Source of the DNA: DATCLS01 sp035265325
Lineage (GTDB): Bacteria > Actinomycetota > Acidimicrobiia > Acidimicrobiales > VFJN01
Assembly (NCBI GenBank): GCA_035265325.1
Contig: DATFOS010000143.1
Location: forward strand, 18,323 to 82,322
Direction of reading: 5' to 3'
Length of the DNA: 64,000 nt
This document shows positions 27,974 through 36,343 of the stretch, one piece after another (within the stretch, counting starts at the first letter, position 1; every line of letters starts with the position of its first letter). The notes beneath the pieces were generated by a model. It was not told the origin of the DNA. It did not search any database and was given only the letters and a program-made list of their open reading frames with translations. A program made the position numbers and the translations under genes.

Positions 27974-29058
27974 GCACGCCGAACGACGACGCCCCGGGCG
28001 CGCCGGTCGCGCCGCGCGACGACGTGGCGCTCATGGAGGGGTACCACTCGCCCCAGGTCGACGTGGCCGTCCGCCTCAACACCAACGAGGCCCCCGAGCC
28101 GCCGCCCGCCGCCTTCACCGCCCGGCTGGGCGCGGCGCTGGCCGACGTGGCGTGGCACCGCTACCCCGACCGGGGCTACACGGCCCTGCGGGCGGCGATC
28201 GCCGAACTGCACGGCGTCGAGCCCGACCAGGTCTTCGCCGCCAACGGGTCCAACGAGGTGCTGCAGACGCTGTGCCTCACCTACGGCGGCGCCGGACGCC
28301 GGGTGGCCGTGTTCGAGCCCACGTACGCCCTGCACAGCCACATCGCCCGCATCACGGGCACGGGCGTGGCGGTGGGCCAGCGCACGGCCGACCACGCCCT
28401 CGACCTCGACGAGGTCGCCCGGGTGCTCGACGAGGCGGCGCCGGCCATCACGTTCCTGTGCTCGCCCAACAACCCGACCGGCATGGTCGAGCCCGAGGCG
28501 GTCGTGCGCCGGGTGGCCGACGCCGCGCCCGGGCTCGTGGTCGTCGACGAGGCCTACGGCCAGTTCGCCCCGTGGAGCGCCCTCGACCTGTTGGGCGACG
28601 ACCGCCCCCTGGCCGTGACCCGCACGTTCTCCAAGACCTGGTCGATGGCCGCCGCTCGCCTCGGCTACCTGGTCGGGCCGCGCTGGCTGGTGGCCGAGCT
28701 CGACAAGGTCGTGCTGCCGTACCACCTCGACGTGGTCAAGCAGGTGGCGGGCACCCTGGCGCTCGACTTCCGGGCCGAGATGGAGGCCCGGGTCAAGGCC
28801 CTCGTCGGCGAGCGCGCGAGGCTCGTCGCCGCCCTGGGCGAGCTGCCGGTCGACCAGTGGCCGTCCGGGGCCAACTTCGTGCTGTTCCGGCCGCGCGGGC
28901 GCGACGGCGGTGCGGTGTGGAAGGGCCTGCTCGACCGTTCGGTCCTGGTACGCAACTGCGCCTCGTGGCCCCGCCTCGACGGCTGCCTGCGCGTCACGGT
29001 GGGTACGCCCGCCGAGGACGACGCCTTCCTGTCCGCCCTCGCCGAGGTTCTGTCGTGA
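27970..29058 (+). CDS. hisC: Histidinol-phosphate aminotransferase
   Basis: PLP enzyme converting imidazole-acetol phosphate and glutamate to histidinol phosphate. 362 residues in fold type I: VRLNTNEAPEPPP (substrate loop), LCSPNNPTGM, VVVDEAYGQF (Asp to PLP pyridine N, Tyr) and TRTFSKTWSMAAARLGY with the Schiff-base Lys. GTG 27970 overlaps the hisD stop by 4 bases (GTGA), and hisB overlaps its own stop likewise, so the three are translationally coupled. Confidence 0.95.
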   Translation: MSTPNDDAPGAPVAPRDDVALMEGYHSPQVDVAVRLNTNEAPEPPPAAFTARLGAALADVAWHRYPDRGYTALRAAIAELHGVEPDQVFAANGSNEVLQTLCLTYGGAGRRVAVFEPTYALHSHIARITGTGVAVGQRTADHALDLDEVARVLDEAAPAITFLCSPNNPTGMVEPEAVVRRVADAAPGLVVVDEAYGQFAPWSALDLLGDDRPLAVTRTFSKTWSMAAARLGYLVGPRWLVAELDKVVLPYHLDVVKQVAGTLALDFRAEMEARVKALVGERARLVAALGELPVDQWPSGANFVLFRPRGRDGGAVWKGLLDRSVLVRNCASWPRLDGCLRVTVGTPAEDDAFLSALAEVLS

Positions 29059-29648
29059 CCCGATCCGCCGCCCGCACCCGCACCACCAAGGAGACGTCGG
29101 TCGCGGTCCGCGTCGACCTCGACGGCCCCGAGGGCAAGGTGCACGCCGCCACCGGCCTGCCCTTCTTCGACCACATGCTCGACCAGCTGGGCCGCCACGG
29201 TGGGTTCGACCTCACGGTCGAGGCCGCCGGCGACCTCCACGTCGACGGCCACCACACGGTGGAGGACGTGGCGATCGTGCTCGGCGAGGCGTTCCGCGAG
29301 GCGCTGGGGGACAAGGCGGGCGTCCGGCGCTTCGCCAGCGGCGCCTTCCCGCTCGACGAGGCGCTCGTCGAGGTGGCGCTCGACCTGTCGGGCCGGCCGT
29401 TCGTGGCCTACGACGTGCCGTTCGGCACGGTCCTCCCGCTCGGCGACCCGCCCTTCAACCCCGAGATGGCCGAGCACTTCTGGCAGTCGTTCGCCACGGC
29501 GGCGGCGATCACGTTGCACGTGACCCGCCGGGCCGGCCGCAACACGCACCACGTGATCGAGGCCAGCTTCAAGGGCGTCGCCCGCTGCCTGCGCGACGCC
29601 GTGCGCGTCGAGGGCGGCGGCGTCCCCTCCACCAAGGGTGCGCTCTAG
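29055..29648 (+). CDS. hisB: Imidazoleglycerol-phosphate dehydratase
   Basis: Monofunctional IGPD of 197 residues, without the phosphatase domain found in enterobacterial HisB. Both Mn-binding repeats are present: FFDHMLDQLGRHGGFDL with DGHHTVEDVAIVLGEA, and AEHFWQSFA with NTHHVIEASFKGVARCL. Because the phosphatase half is missing, histidinol-phosphate phosphatase must be encoded elsewhere. GTG 29055 overlaps hisC by 4 bases. Confidence 0.96.
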   Translation: MTRSAARTRTTKETSVAVRVDLDGPEGKVHAATGLPFFDHMLDQLGRHGGFDLTVEAAGDLHVDGHHTVEDVAIVLGEAFREALGDKAGVRRFASGAFPLDEALVEVALDLSGRPFVAYDVPFGTVLPLGDPPFNPEMAEHFWQSFATAAAITLHVTRRAGRNTHHVIEASFKGVARCLRDAVRVEGGGVPSTKGAL

Positions 29649-29760
29649 CAGCGCGCCGTGTCGCTCGTGGCCCGGGTGGGGACCGCGCGCCTCGGCGGCG
29701 CATGACGCCGCCGACCTCAACCAGACGTAGTGAGCAACGGTGACGGAACGAGGTGATCTG

Positions 29761-30351
29761 GTGGGTCACGAGGCGGACGGCAACCGGCCCCAGCTGTGGC
29801 TCGGGCGGCACGGCGAGACCGAGTGGAGCGCCACCGGCCGCCACACGAGCCGCACCGACGTGGCGCTCACGCCGGCGGGGGAGGAGCAGGCCGACCGCCT
29901 CGCCGCCCGGCTGCAGGGGGTCCACTTCGACCTGGTGCTGACCAGCCCCATGCAGCGGGCGCGGGTCACCGCGACCCTGGTCGGCTTCGCGGACGCCGAG
30001 GTCGAGCCGGCCGCCCAGGAGTGGGCCTACGGCGAGTACGAGGGCCTCACGACGGGAACCATCCGCGAGTCCGCCCCGGGCTGGACGATCTGGCACGGGG
30101 CCGTCCCCGGCGGCGAGACGGCCGCCGAGGTGGCGGCCCGCGCCGACCGCATCGTGGCCCGCGTCCGCGCCGAGGCGCCGGAGCGGGCCGTGCTGTTCTC
30201 GCACGGCCACTTCCTGCGGGTGCTCGCCGCCCGGTGGCTCGGCCTGCCGCCGGAGTGGGGCGAGCACCTCAAGCTGGGCACGGCGACGCTGTCGGTCCTC
30301 GGGTGGGAACGGCTGGCCCCGGCCGTCGAGCAGTGGAACGTACGGCCGTGA
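29761..30351 (+). CDS. Histidine phosphatase superfamily (phosphoglycerate mutase-like) protein
   Basis: 196 residues. The phospho-His signature is WLGRHGETEWS near the N-terminus; LVLTSPMQRARVTA, QEWAYGEYEGLTT and LFSHGHFLRVLAARWL supply the other Arg, Glu and second His of the active site. GTG 29761 is favoured over GTG 29740 because GAGGTGATC (29750-29758), an almost perfect anti-SD complement, precedes it with the GAGG core 7 bases away. It lies between hisB and hisH, where a histidinol-phosphate phosphatase would be needed. That assignment is speculative, since the family also dephosphorylates sugars. Confidence 0.85.
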   Translation: MGHEADGNRPQLWLGRHGETEWSATGRHTSRTDVALTPAGEEQADRLAARLQGVHFDLVLTSPMQRARVTATLVGFADAEVEPAAQEWAYGEYEGLTTGTIRESAPGWTIWHGAVPGGETAAEVAARADRIVARVRAEAPERAVLFSHGHFLRVLAARWLGLPPEWGEHLKLGTATLSVLGWERLAPAVEQWNVRP

Positions 30352-30427
30352 CAGCCCCGACGCGCCCGCCGGCCCGCCGGTCACTCGTGGAGGGCGACGC
30401 GGGCACAACTCGTAGGATCGAGGGCCG

Positions 30428-31051
30428 ATGCCGCTGATCGCCGTCCTCGACTACGGCATCGGCAACCTCCACTCGGCGCAGAAGGCGCTCGAGCGGGTCG
30501 GTGCCGATGCCCGCCTCACCGCCGACCGGGGCCTGATCCGCGACGCCGACGGCGTGGTCCTCCCGGGTGTCGGCAACTTCGGCCGCTGCATGGAGGCGCT
30601 GGAGGAGTCGGGTCTCGACGACATCGCCATCGAGGCCGCCTGCTCGGGCAAGCCGTTCCTCGGCGTGTGCGTCGGCATGCAGATGCTCTACGAGGGCTCC
30701 GAGGAGGTACCGGAGGTGCCCGGCCTCGGCGTGCTCCCCGGCACGATCCGGATGCTTCCGCCGACCGTGAAGCGTCCGCAGATCCAGTGGAACGTGCTCG
30801 AGGCGCGGCGCGACAGCGCCCTCCTCGCCGGCCTGCCCGACCCGACCTGGGTCTACTTCGTCCACTCCTACGCCGCCCCCGACGACGAGAACGTGGTCGC
30901 CACCTGCGACTACGGCGGCCCGGTCACCGCCGTCGTCGAACGCGGCGCCCTCGCCGCCACCCAGTTCCACCCCGAGAAGTCGGGGGCGGTGGGCCTCGGC
31001 CTGCTGGCCAACTTCGTGTCCCTGGTCACCCAGGCCCGGGCCGCGGCCTGA
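30428..31051 (+). CDS. hisH: Imidazole glycerol phosphate synthase, glutaminase subunit
   Basis: Class I glutamine amidotransferase that supplies ammonia to HisF. 207 residues with DYGIGNLHSAQKAL at the N-terminus, the nucleophile elbow FLGVCVGMQML (Cys), PQIQWNVL, and FHPEKSGAVGL with the catalytic His-Glu. ATG 30428 lies 9 bases after TAGGAT (30413-30418), so hisH-hisA-hisF may have its own promoter separate from hisDCB. Confidence 0.96.
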   Translation: MPLIAVLDYGIGNLHSAQKALERVGADARLTADRGLIRDADGVVLPGVGNFGRCMEALEESGLDDIAIEAACSGKPFLGVCVGMQMLYEGSEEVPEVPGLGVLPGTIRMLPPTVKRPQIQWNVLEARRDSALLAGLPDPTWVYFVHSYAAPDDENVVATCDYGGPVTAVVERGALAATQFHPEKSGAVGLGLLANFVSLVTQARAAA

Positions 31052-31076
31052 GCGTCCGTCACGAGAAGCGACCCGC

Positions 31077-31829
31077 ATGGACCTGTTCCCCGCCATCGAC
31101 CTGCGCGACGGCCGTTGCGTCCGCCTCTACCAGGGCGACTACGGCCGCGAGACCGTGTACGGCGACGACCCGGTGGCCCAGGCCCGGGCGTTCGCGGCGG
31201 GGGGCGCCTCCTGGGTGCACGTGGTCGACCTCGACGCCGCCCGCACCGGCGAGCCACGCAACCGGCCGGTGGTGGCAGCGGTCGCCGCCGCCCTTGCCGA
31301 GACCGGCACGCCGCTGCAGGTCGGCGGTGGCGTGCGCGACGACGAGGCCGCCGACGCCCTGTTCGCCGCCGGCGTGCGGCGCGTGGTCGTGGGGACGGCG
31401 GCGCTGGAGCGGCCCGAGTGGGTCCGCACGCTGGCCGCCCGCCACCTCGGCGGCGTGGCCGTCGGGCTGGACGCCCGGGGCCGTGACGTGGCGGTCCGGG
31501 GCTGGGTCGAGGGGTCCGGGGAGGACCTGGTCGACGTGGCCCGCCGTTTCGCCGATGCCGGCGTCGCCGCCCTGGTCGTGACCGAGATCGGCGTCGACGG
31601 CACCCTCGCCGGCCCCGCGTTCGACCAGCTCGCCTCCGTGCTGGCGGCCACCGAGGTCGACGTGGTCGCGTCCGGCGGGGTGGGCACGCTCGACGACCTG
31701 CGGGCGCTCGACGATCTCGAGGTCGGGGGGCGCCGGCTCGCCGGGGCCATCGTCGGCCGGGCGCTGTACGAGGGCGCCTTCGCCCTCCCCGACGCCGTGG
31801 CGGCGACGGCCGGGCGGGGGGCGGCGTGA
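31077..31829 (+). CDS. hisA: Phosphoribosylformimino-5-aminoimidazole carboxamide ribotide isomerase (HisA/PriA family)
   Basis: (beta/alpha)8-barrel isomerase converting ProFAR to PRFAR. 250 residues: FPAIDLRDGRCVRLYQGDYG with the catalytic Asp, GGGVRDDEAADALFAAG, VTEIGVDGTLAG with the second Asp, and VVASGGVGTLDDL phosphate loop. In many actinobacteria the homologue PriA also serves as TrpF; here a separate trpF is present at 41.3 kb, so it need not be bifunctional. ATG 31077 is preceded by GAGAAGCG 7 bases away. hisF overlaps its stop. Confidence 0.94.
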   Translation: MDLFPAIDLRDGRCVRLYQGDYGRETVYGDDPVAQARAFAAGGASWVHVVDLDAARTGEPRNRPVVAAVAAALAETGTPLQVGGGVRDDEAADALFAAGVRRVVVGTAALERPEWVRTLAARHLGGVAVGLDARGRDVAVRGWVEGSGEDLVDVARRFADAGVAALVVTEIGVDGTLAGPAFDQLASVLAATEVDVVASGGVGTLDDLRALDDLEVGGRRLAGAIVGRALYEGAFALPDAVAATAGRGAA

Positions 31830-32629
31830 AGAGCATCCGCATCATCCCGTGCCTCGACGTCGACGCCGGCCGGGTCGTGAAGGGCGTCAACTTCGTCGGC
31901 CTGCGCGATGCCGGCGACCCCGTCGAGCTGGCCGCCCGCTACGACCAGGAGGGGGCCGACGAGCTGGTGTTCCTCGACATCACGGCCAGCTCCGACGCCC
32001 GCGACACGATCGTCGACGTCGCCCGGCGGACCGCCGACCAGGTGTTCATCCCGTTCACGATCGGCGGCGGGGTCCGCTCGGTCGAGGACGCCCGGCGCCT
32101 CCTACGGGCGGGCGCCGACAAGGTCTCGGTCAACACGGCCGCCGTCCAGCGCCCCGAGCTGCTGCGCGAGCTGTCCGACGTGTTCGGCGCCCAGTGCGTG
32201 GTCATCGCCATCGACGCCCGGCGGGCCCCCGGCGCCAACCCGGGCGAGCCGCCCCCGATGACCGCGGGCCTGCCGAGCGGGTTCGAGGTGTTCGTCAACG
32301 GCGGGCGGACCCCCACCGGCATCGACGCCGTGGCCTGGGCGGTCGAGGCCGAGCGACTCGGGGCGGGTGAGGTCCTGCTCACGTCGATGGACCGCGACGG
32401 CACCAAGGTCGGCTTCGACCTCGCCCTGACCCGGGCGGTGTCCGACGCCGTGGGCGTGCCGGTGATCGCCAGCGGGGGCGTGGGAAACCTGCGCCACCTC
32501 GTCGAGGGCGTGGTCCACGGCGGCGCCGACGCCGTCCTCGCGGCGTCCATCTTCCACTTCGGCGAGCACACGATCGCCGAGGCCAAGGCCGAGCTCGCCG
32601 CCGCGGGCCTCTCGGTCCGCCCGGCCTGA
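31826..32629 (+). CDS. hisF: Imidazole glycerol phosphate synthase, cyclase subunit
   Basis: Barrel partner of HisH; cyclises PRFAR with ammonia to IGP and AICAR. 267 residues with IIPCLDVDAGRVVKGVNF (catalytic Asp), LVFLDITASSDARDT, FTIGGGVRSVEDA, LLTSMDRDGTKVGFD (second Asp) and VIASGGVGNL. The insertion RRAPGANPGEPPPMTAG before the VFVNGGR segment is somewhat longer than usual. GTG 31826 overlaps hisA by 4 bases. Confidence 0.96.
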   Translation: MKSIRIIPCLDVDAGRVVKGVNFVGLRDAGDPVELAARYDQEGADELVFLDITASSDARDTIVDVARRTADQVFIPFTIGGGVRSVEDARRLLRAGADKVSVNTAAVQRPELLRELSDVFGAQCVVIAIDARRAPGANPGEPPPMTAGLPSGFEVFVNGGRTPTGIDAVAWAVEAERLGAGEVLLTSMDRDGTKVGFDLALTRAVSDAVGVPVIASGGVGNLRHLVEGVVHGGADAVLAASIFHFGEHTIAEAKAELAAAGLSVRPA

Positions 32630-32655
32630 CGCCCGCCGGCCCGCCCGGGCCCACC

Positions 32656-32684
32656 GAGGCCCACCCGAGGCCCACCCGAGGCCC
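32656..32684. repeat. Short 11-base tandem repeat after hisF
   Basis: GAGGCCCACCC occurs 2.6 times in tandem in the 119-base gap between hisF and the GroES-like gene. No function is evident. Confidence 0.7.
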
Positions 32685-32748
32685 GGTCCGCTCGTGGCCC
32701 GCGGCCCGGGAGACGGAGCGTGCGCCCGAGCCGGTACCGTCTACCGGC

Positions 32749-33081
32749 GTGCCCGACGCCGCCGACGACAAGTTGCCCATCAAGATGCTGAACGACCGGG
32801 TGCTCGTCCGCCTGGGCGAGGCGGAGGGCGAGCGGCGGTCGTCGGGGGGCATCCTCATCCCGGCCACGGCGCAGAGCGCCAAGCGGCTGGCGTGGGCCGA
32901 GGTCGTGGCCGTCGGCCCGAACGTCCGGGCCATGGAGATCGGCGACCAGGTCCTCTTCAACCCGGAGGACCGCTACGAGGTCGAGGTCCGCGGCGACGAC
33001 TACGTGATCCTGCGCGAACGCGACGTCCACGCCGTGGCCGCCCACCGCCTGGGCGAGGCCTCCACCGGCCTCTATCTCTGA
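32749..33081 (+). CDS. GroES-like (Cpn10) protein
   Basis: 110 residues, with LNDRVLVRLGEAEGERRSSGGILIPATA (Cpn10 beta-barrel and mobile-loop region with the GGI(L)xIP motif), then VVAVGPNVRAMEIGDQVLF and DYVILRERDV. No groEL is nearby and the sequence departs from typical GroES, so it may be a paralogue rather than the main co-chaperonin. GTG 32749 lies 8 bases after TACCGT (32735-32740). Its TGA stop forms one end of the palindrome shared with the convergent helicase gene. Confidence 0.82.
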   Translation: MPDAADDKLPIKMLNDRVLVRLGEAEGERRSSGGILIPATAQSAKRLAWAEVVAVGPNVRAMEIGDQVLFNPEDRYEVEVRGDDYVILRERDVHAVAAHRLGEASTGLYL

Positions 33082-33100
33082 TCAGCGCCTGCGCTGATCA
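33079..33100. terminator. Palindrome containing both convergent stop codons
   Basis: TGATCAGCGC, CT, GCGCTGATCA: a perfect 10-base-pair inverted repeat with a 2-base centre. Its first TGA (33079-33081) is the GroES-like stop and its last TCA (33098-33100) is the stop of the helicase gene on the other strand. It probably acts as a bidirectional terminator, though neither side has a U-tract. Confidence 0.6.
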
Positions 33101-36100
33101 GCGCCGCAGCGACTCGGTGATGTCGAAGGCGGCGCGGGCGGCGTCGTTGCCCCACCGGGTGGGGTAGCCGTCGACCACCCGCCAGCCGGTCCGCCGCAGC
33201 GCCCGGTGGCGGGCGACGTGGGCCTCGGGCCCGTCGGGGTGGACGCCCGCCTCGACCGCCACGGCGTCGCCGTCCTTGCCGGCGCACAGGTCGACCACCC
33301 AGCGGCCGACGGGGTAGTTGGCCTGGGCCGCCGCCCCGTGGGCGCGCAGCTCGTCGACCAGCTCGACCACCCAGTCGGGCGTCGTGACGCCGCTCGCGGC
33401 GGGCGGCACCGGCGACCGCCCGGCGTAGGCCAGGAAGGCGTCGACCAGGCCGGCCGGGGCGCTGACCGTGGGCTCGTCGAGCGCGGTGACCACGACCAGC
33501 CGCCGCCGGGCGCGGGTCACCATGACCGTGAACTGGTCGGGCGCCTCCACGACGTGCCGGTCGGCCGGCGGGCTCGACGGCACGAGTCCGAGCACGACCA
33601 CGACGTGGTCGGCGGGCGTGGCCCGGAAGTCGTCGACCGTGCCGACCCGCAGACCGAGCCGCTCGACGTCGTCGAGGTCGTAGCGCTGCATGACGGCGGC
33701 GGCCAGCCCGGCTGCCACGTGCGGGAACGGCGACATCAGGGCGATGTCGGTGGCCCCCAGGACGGACAGGTGCTCCACCCTGTTGATGGCCGAGGCGACC
33801 TCGCGGGCGATCGGGTCGCCGATGCCCGGCACGACCGTGACGTACTCGACGTCGACGGCCCCGGCGTCGTCGGTGGAGGGGTGCCGCGTGGCGACCGCCA
33901 GGCGTCCCTCGTAGAAGCGCTGGGCCGCGAACCCCACGAGGTGGGGGACCGAGGCGAAGTGCTCGTCGAGCCACAGCGCCGGCACGGCCCCGGCGGCCAC
34001 GTCGAGCAGGCTGCCGTGGCGGACGTCGAGCCGGCTGGCCTGGGCCTCGAGCCCGTGCTCGGCCACCGCGGCGTGCAGCTCGGCCTCGTCGACGTCGGCC
34101 ACCCGGCGGACCTGGCGCGGGTCGCCCACGATGACGGCCCGCTTGCCCCGCAGCAGGGCACCGGCGCCGTCGAGCTGGTCGACGTGGCTGGCGTCGTCGA
34201 CGACCACCAGGTCGAACATGCCGGCGACGTGGGGGAGCAGGTCGTCGACCTCGTCGGCCGTGCCCAGCCAGAGCGGCAGGGTCGCCACGAGGGAGCCGGC
34301 GTCGACCGACGCCAGCAGCTGGCGCCGCCGGTGCGGGGCGGCCGCGAGCAGGTCGGCCAGCCGTTCGGCGACGCTTCGGCCCCGGCGGCGGCGCAGCTCG
34401 CTGTCGGCCCGGGCCGCGGCCAGCTGGGCCACGGCGGCCCGCACGTCGTCGTCGGCGGCGGCCAGGTCGGCCCACGCCCGGGCCAGGGTGGTGCCGCCGG
34501 CGGCGACCAGCTCGGCCGCGGCGTGGCGGTCCTGCGCCGCCCGCACGGCCAGCGCCACCTCGGACAGTGGGACGGTGGCGTCGGCCCGGACCAGCGTCCT
34601 CAGCCGAGCCTCGGCGAAGCCCGCCCGCCATCGGTTGGCCTCGTCGGTGTCGTCGGACCCTTGCGCCCGCCGCAGCAGCGCAGCCAGCCGGGCCGGGTCG
34701 GGCCCGTCGAGCGCCCGGGGCGCCACCTCCTCCAGGTGGTCGAGGACCGTGTCCCACCGGGACGCCGCCCGGGCGCGCACCTCGCGCTCCAGCCGCTGGA
34801 CGATCGACCGCTCGATGAGCGCCTGGTGCGCCCGGGCCTCGGCCAGGGCGTGCTCGGCCGCCCGTACCTCGGCGCTCGACACGCCGTCGGCAGTGGCCCG
34901 CGCCACGGTTGCGCTGTCGGCGGCCCGCCCCACGCGCAGCGGCGAGGGGCCGGGCTCGGTGGCCAGCACGGCGGCGAGGCGGTCGGCGCTCGTGGCCGAC
35001 CCGGTCACCAGCAGGACGGACCCGCCCCGGCTGACGGCGTCGACGGCCACGGCGGCGGCGGTCGTGGTCTTGCCGCTGCCCGGCGGGCCGGTGACGACGG
35101 TCAGCGTGTCCTTGCGGGCGTGGGCCACCGCGGCCTGCTGGCCGGGCGAGAGGGCGAACGGCGTGTCGAGCGGGTCGGCGCTCGGCGGGAGGAGCCCCGG
35201 CGGCGGCCCGAGGCCGTAGGCGGCGGGGAACGCCGTGGCGGCGATGCCCCGCGTCCCCGCCCACGCGCGCAGGGACGCGGCCCGCCGCTCGGGCGGGACG
35301 ACCTCGTCGTCGGGCTCGGCCAGGTACAGCACGGCGCCCACCCAGGCCACGAGCCGGCTGCCGGACCGCTGCGCCAGCGGGTCGCCGGTCGGCGGGAGCA
35401 GCTCGGCCACCGGCGGCAGGCCCGCCGCCGCCACCACGTCGCGGACCCAGGACTGCAGGCGGGGCAGCCGGGCAAGGTCGCGGCTGGTCACCGTGCCGGC
35501 GGTGTCGAGGCGGCTGCCGCCGAACTGGATGTTCTCCTCGAGCGGCGCGGCCCGGGCGGTGTCGGTGACCAGCGGTGTCAGCTCGAGGTCGCCGACCGGC
35601 CGGATCGTCAGGTTGGGACGCCGAGCCAGGTCGCGCTCGATGACCACCCGCTGGCTGACCAGCGGCGCGCACACCTCGACCTCGCTCCCGCCCATCCGGG
35701 GCCGGCCGGTGACGACGACCCAGCCGAGCCGCAGCGCGGGGGCCGGGCGCAGGGCGTCGACCGTGGCCAGGCGGCGCACCTCGTCGGCGCGCGGGAGCGA
35801 CGGCTGCACCGCCGCCTCCGGGTCGAGCGGCAGCCGGACGGCGGTGCCGAGCCAGGCCGGCGCCTCGGGCGAGCGCGTCAGGTCGACGGCGGCGGCGGGC
35901 AGTCCCCCGAACGGGCCGTCGTCCTCCTCCGCCTCGTCGTCGTCCTGCCCGGAGGCCCAGCCCTCCGACCGGACCAGGCCGAGGCGGGCGCCGCCGCGGG
36001 CCGATTCCCGGCCGCGGCCGACGGGCTCCCCGCGGTGGGCGGCGACCGAGTCGAGGACCGGATGGCCGGCGGTGGCCCAGCGGGTGGGGCGGGCCGCCTC

Positions 36101-36208
36101 GTCGGGCGGCTCGAACTCGCCGTCGCCCAGCGTCGGGACGGGAGCGACCGAGGCCGCACCCCTCTCCGCCAGGTCGGCGAAGCACCGGAGGATGGCACCG
36201 GGTTCCAC
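33098..36208 (-). CDS. Superfamily 1 helicase-like ATPase with C-terminal PD-(D/E)XK-type nuclease domain
   Basis: 1036 residues. About 350 residues of poorly recognised sequence precede Walker A VVTGPPGSGKTTTAAAV (~residue 375). Walker B FDLVVVDDASHVDQLDG (~670), AVIVGDPRQVRRV and the motif VI-like DQFTVMVTRARRRLVVV (~895) follow. The last ~60 residues (VVDLCAGKDGDAVAVEAG, then HRALRRTGWRVVDG) fit the restriction-endonuclease-like domain found on related actinobacterial helicases. Likely works on nucleic acid, in repair or defence. GTG 36208 has GAGG 6 bases upstream. It is inserted, in opposite orientation, between hisF and hisI. Confidence 0.82.
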   Translation of the reverse strand: MEPGAILRCFADLAERGAASVAPVPTLGDGEFEPPDEAARPTRWATAGHPVLDSVAAHRGEPVGRGRESARGGARLGLVRSEGWASGQDDDEAEEDDGPFGGLPAAAVDLTRSPEAPAWLGTAVRLPLDPEAAVQPSLPRADEVRRLATVDALRPAPALRLGWVVVTGRPRMGGSEVEVCAPLVSQRVVIERDLARRPNLTIRPVGDLELTPLVTDTARAAPLEENIQFGGSRLDTAGTVTSRDLARLPRLQSWVRDVVAAAGLPPVAELLPPTGDPLAQRSGSRLVAWVGAVLYLAEPDDEVVPPERRAASLRAWAGTRGIAATAFPAAYGLGPPPGLLPPSADPLDTPFALSPGQQAAVAHARKDTLTVVTGPPGSGKTTTAAAVAVDAVSRGGSVLLVTGSATSADRLAAVLATEPGPSPLRVGRAADSATVARATADGVSSAEVRAAEHALAEARAHQALIERSIVQRLEREVRARAASRWDTVLDHLEEVAPRALDGPDPARLAALLRRAQGSDDTDEANRWRAGFAEARLRTLVRADATVPLSEVALAVRAAQDRHAAAELVAAGGTTLARAWADLAAADDDVRAAVAQLAAARADSELRRRRGRSVAERLADLLAAAPHRRRQLLASVDAGSLVATLPLWLGTADEVDDLLPHVAGMFDLVVVDDASHVDQLDGAGALLRGKRAVIVGDPRQVRRVADVDEAELHAAVAEHGLEAQASRLDVRHGSLLDVAAGAVPALWLDEHFASVPHLVGFAAQRFYEGRLAVATRHPSTDDAGAVDVEYVTVVPGIGDPIAREVASAINRVEHLSVLGATDIALMSPFPHVAAGLAAAVMQRYDLDDVERLGLRVGTVDDFRATPADHVVVVLGLVPSSPPADRHVVEAPDQFTVMVTRARRRLVVVTALDEPTVSAPAGLVDAFLAYAGRSPVPPAASGVTTPDWVVELVDELRAHGAAAQANYPVGRWVVDLCAGKDGDAVAVEAGVHPDGPEAHVARHRALRRTGWRVVDGYPTRWGNDAARAAFDITESLRR

Positions 36209-36290
36209 AGGAAACCTCGACGGTAGCGGACTTACTGGACGCGCGTATCGACGAGGTGACGTTTCGTGGTTGCGCCGCAGCGTTCCGGAG

Positions 36291-36315
36291 GCGCCGAACG
36301 ATGTCGTTTCGGCGC
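36291..36315. promoter_or_regulatory. Inverted repeat overlapping the hisI promoter region
   Basis: GCGCCGAA (36291-36298) and TTCGGCGC (36308-36315) are exact inverted repeats, extended inside by CGA/TCG with one bulge. The right arm falls where a -35 element of hisI would be, 17 bases before TACGAT (36332-36337). Candidate operator; the regulator is unknown. Confidence 0.45.
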
Positions 36316-36343
36316 TCGCGGGCGGCCACCGTACGATGACCCG

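Noticed and set aside
33206..36226. A 1006-codon open frame on the + strand opposite the helicase gene
   Set aside because: It is a shadow: Gly/Arg/His-rich, without motifs, fully antisense to a gene with clear helicase motifs. Similar long frames at 758-4150, 12112-13053, 14801-16582 and 56873-60019 are likewise shadows or overlong extensions.
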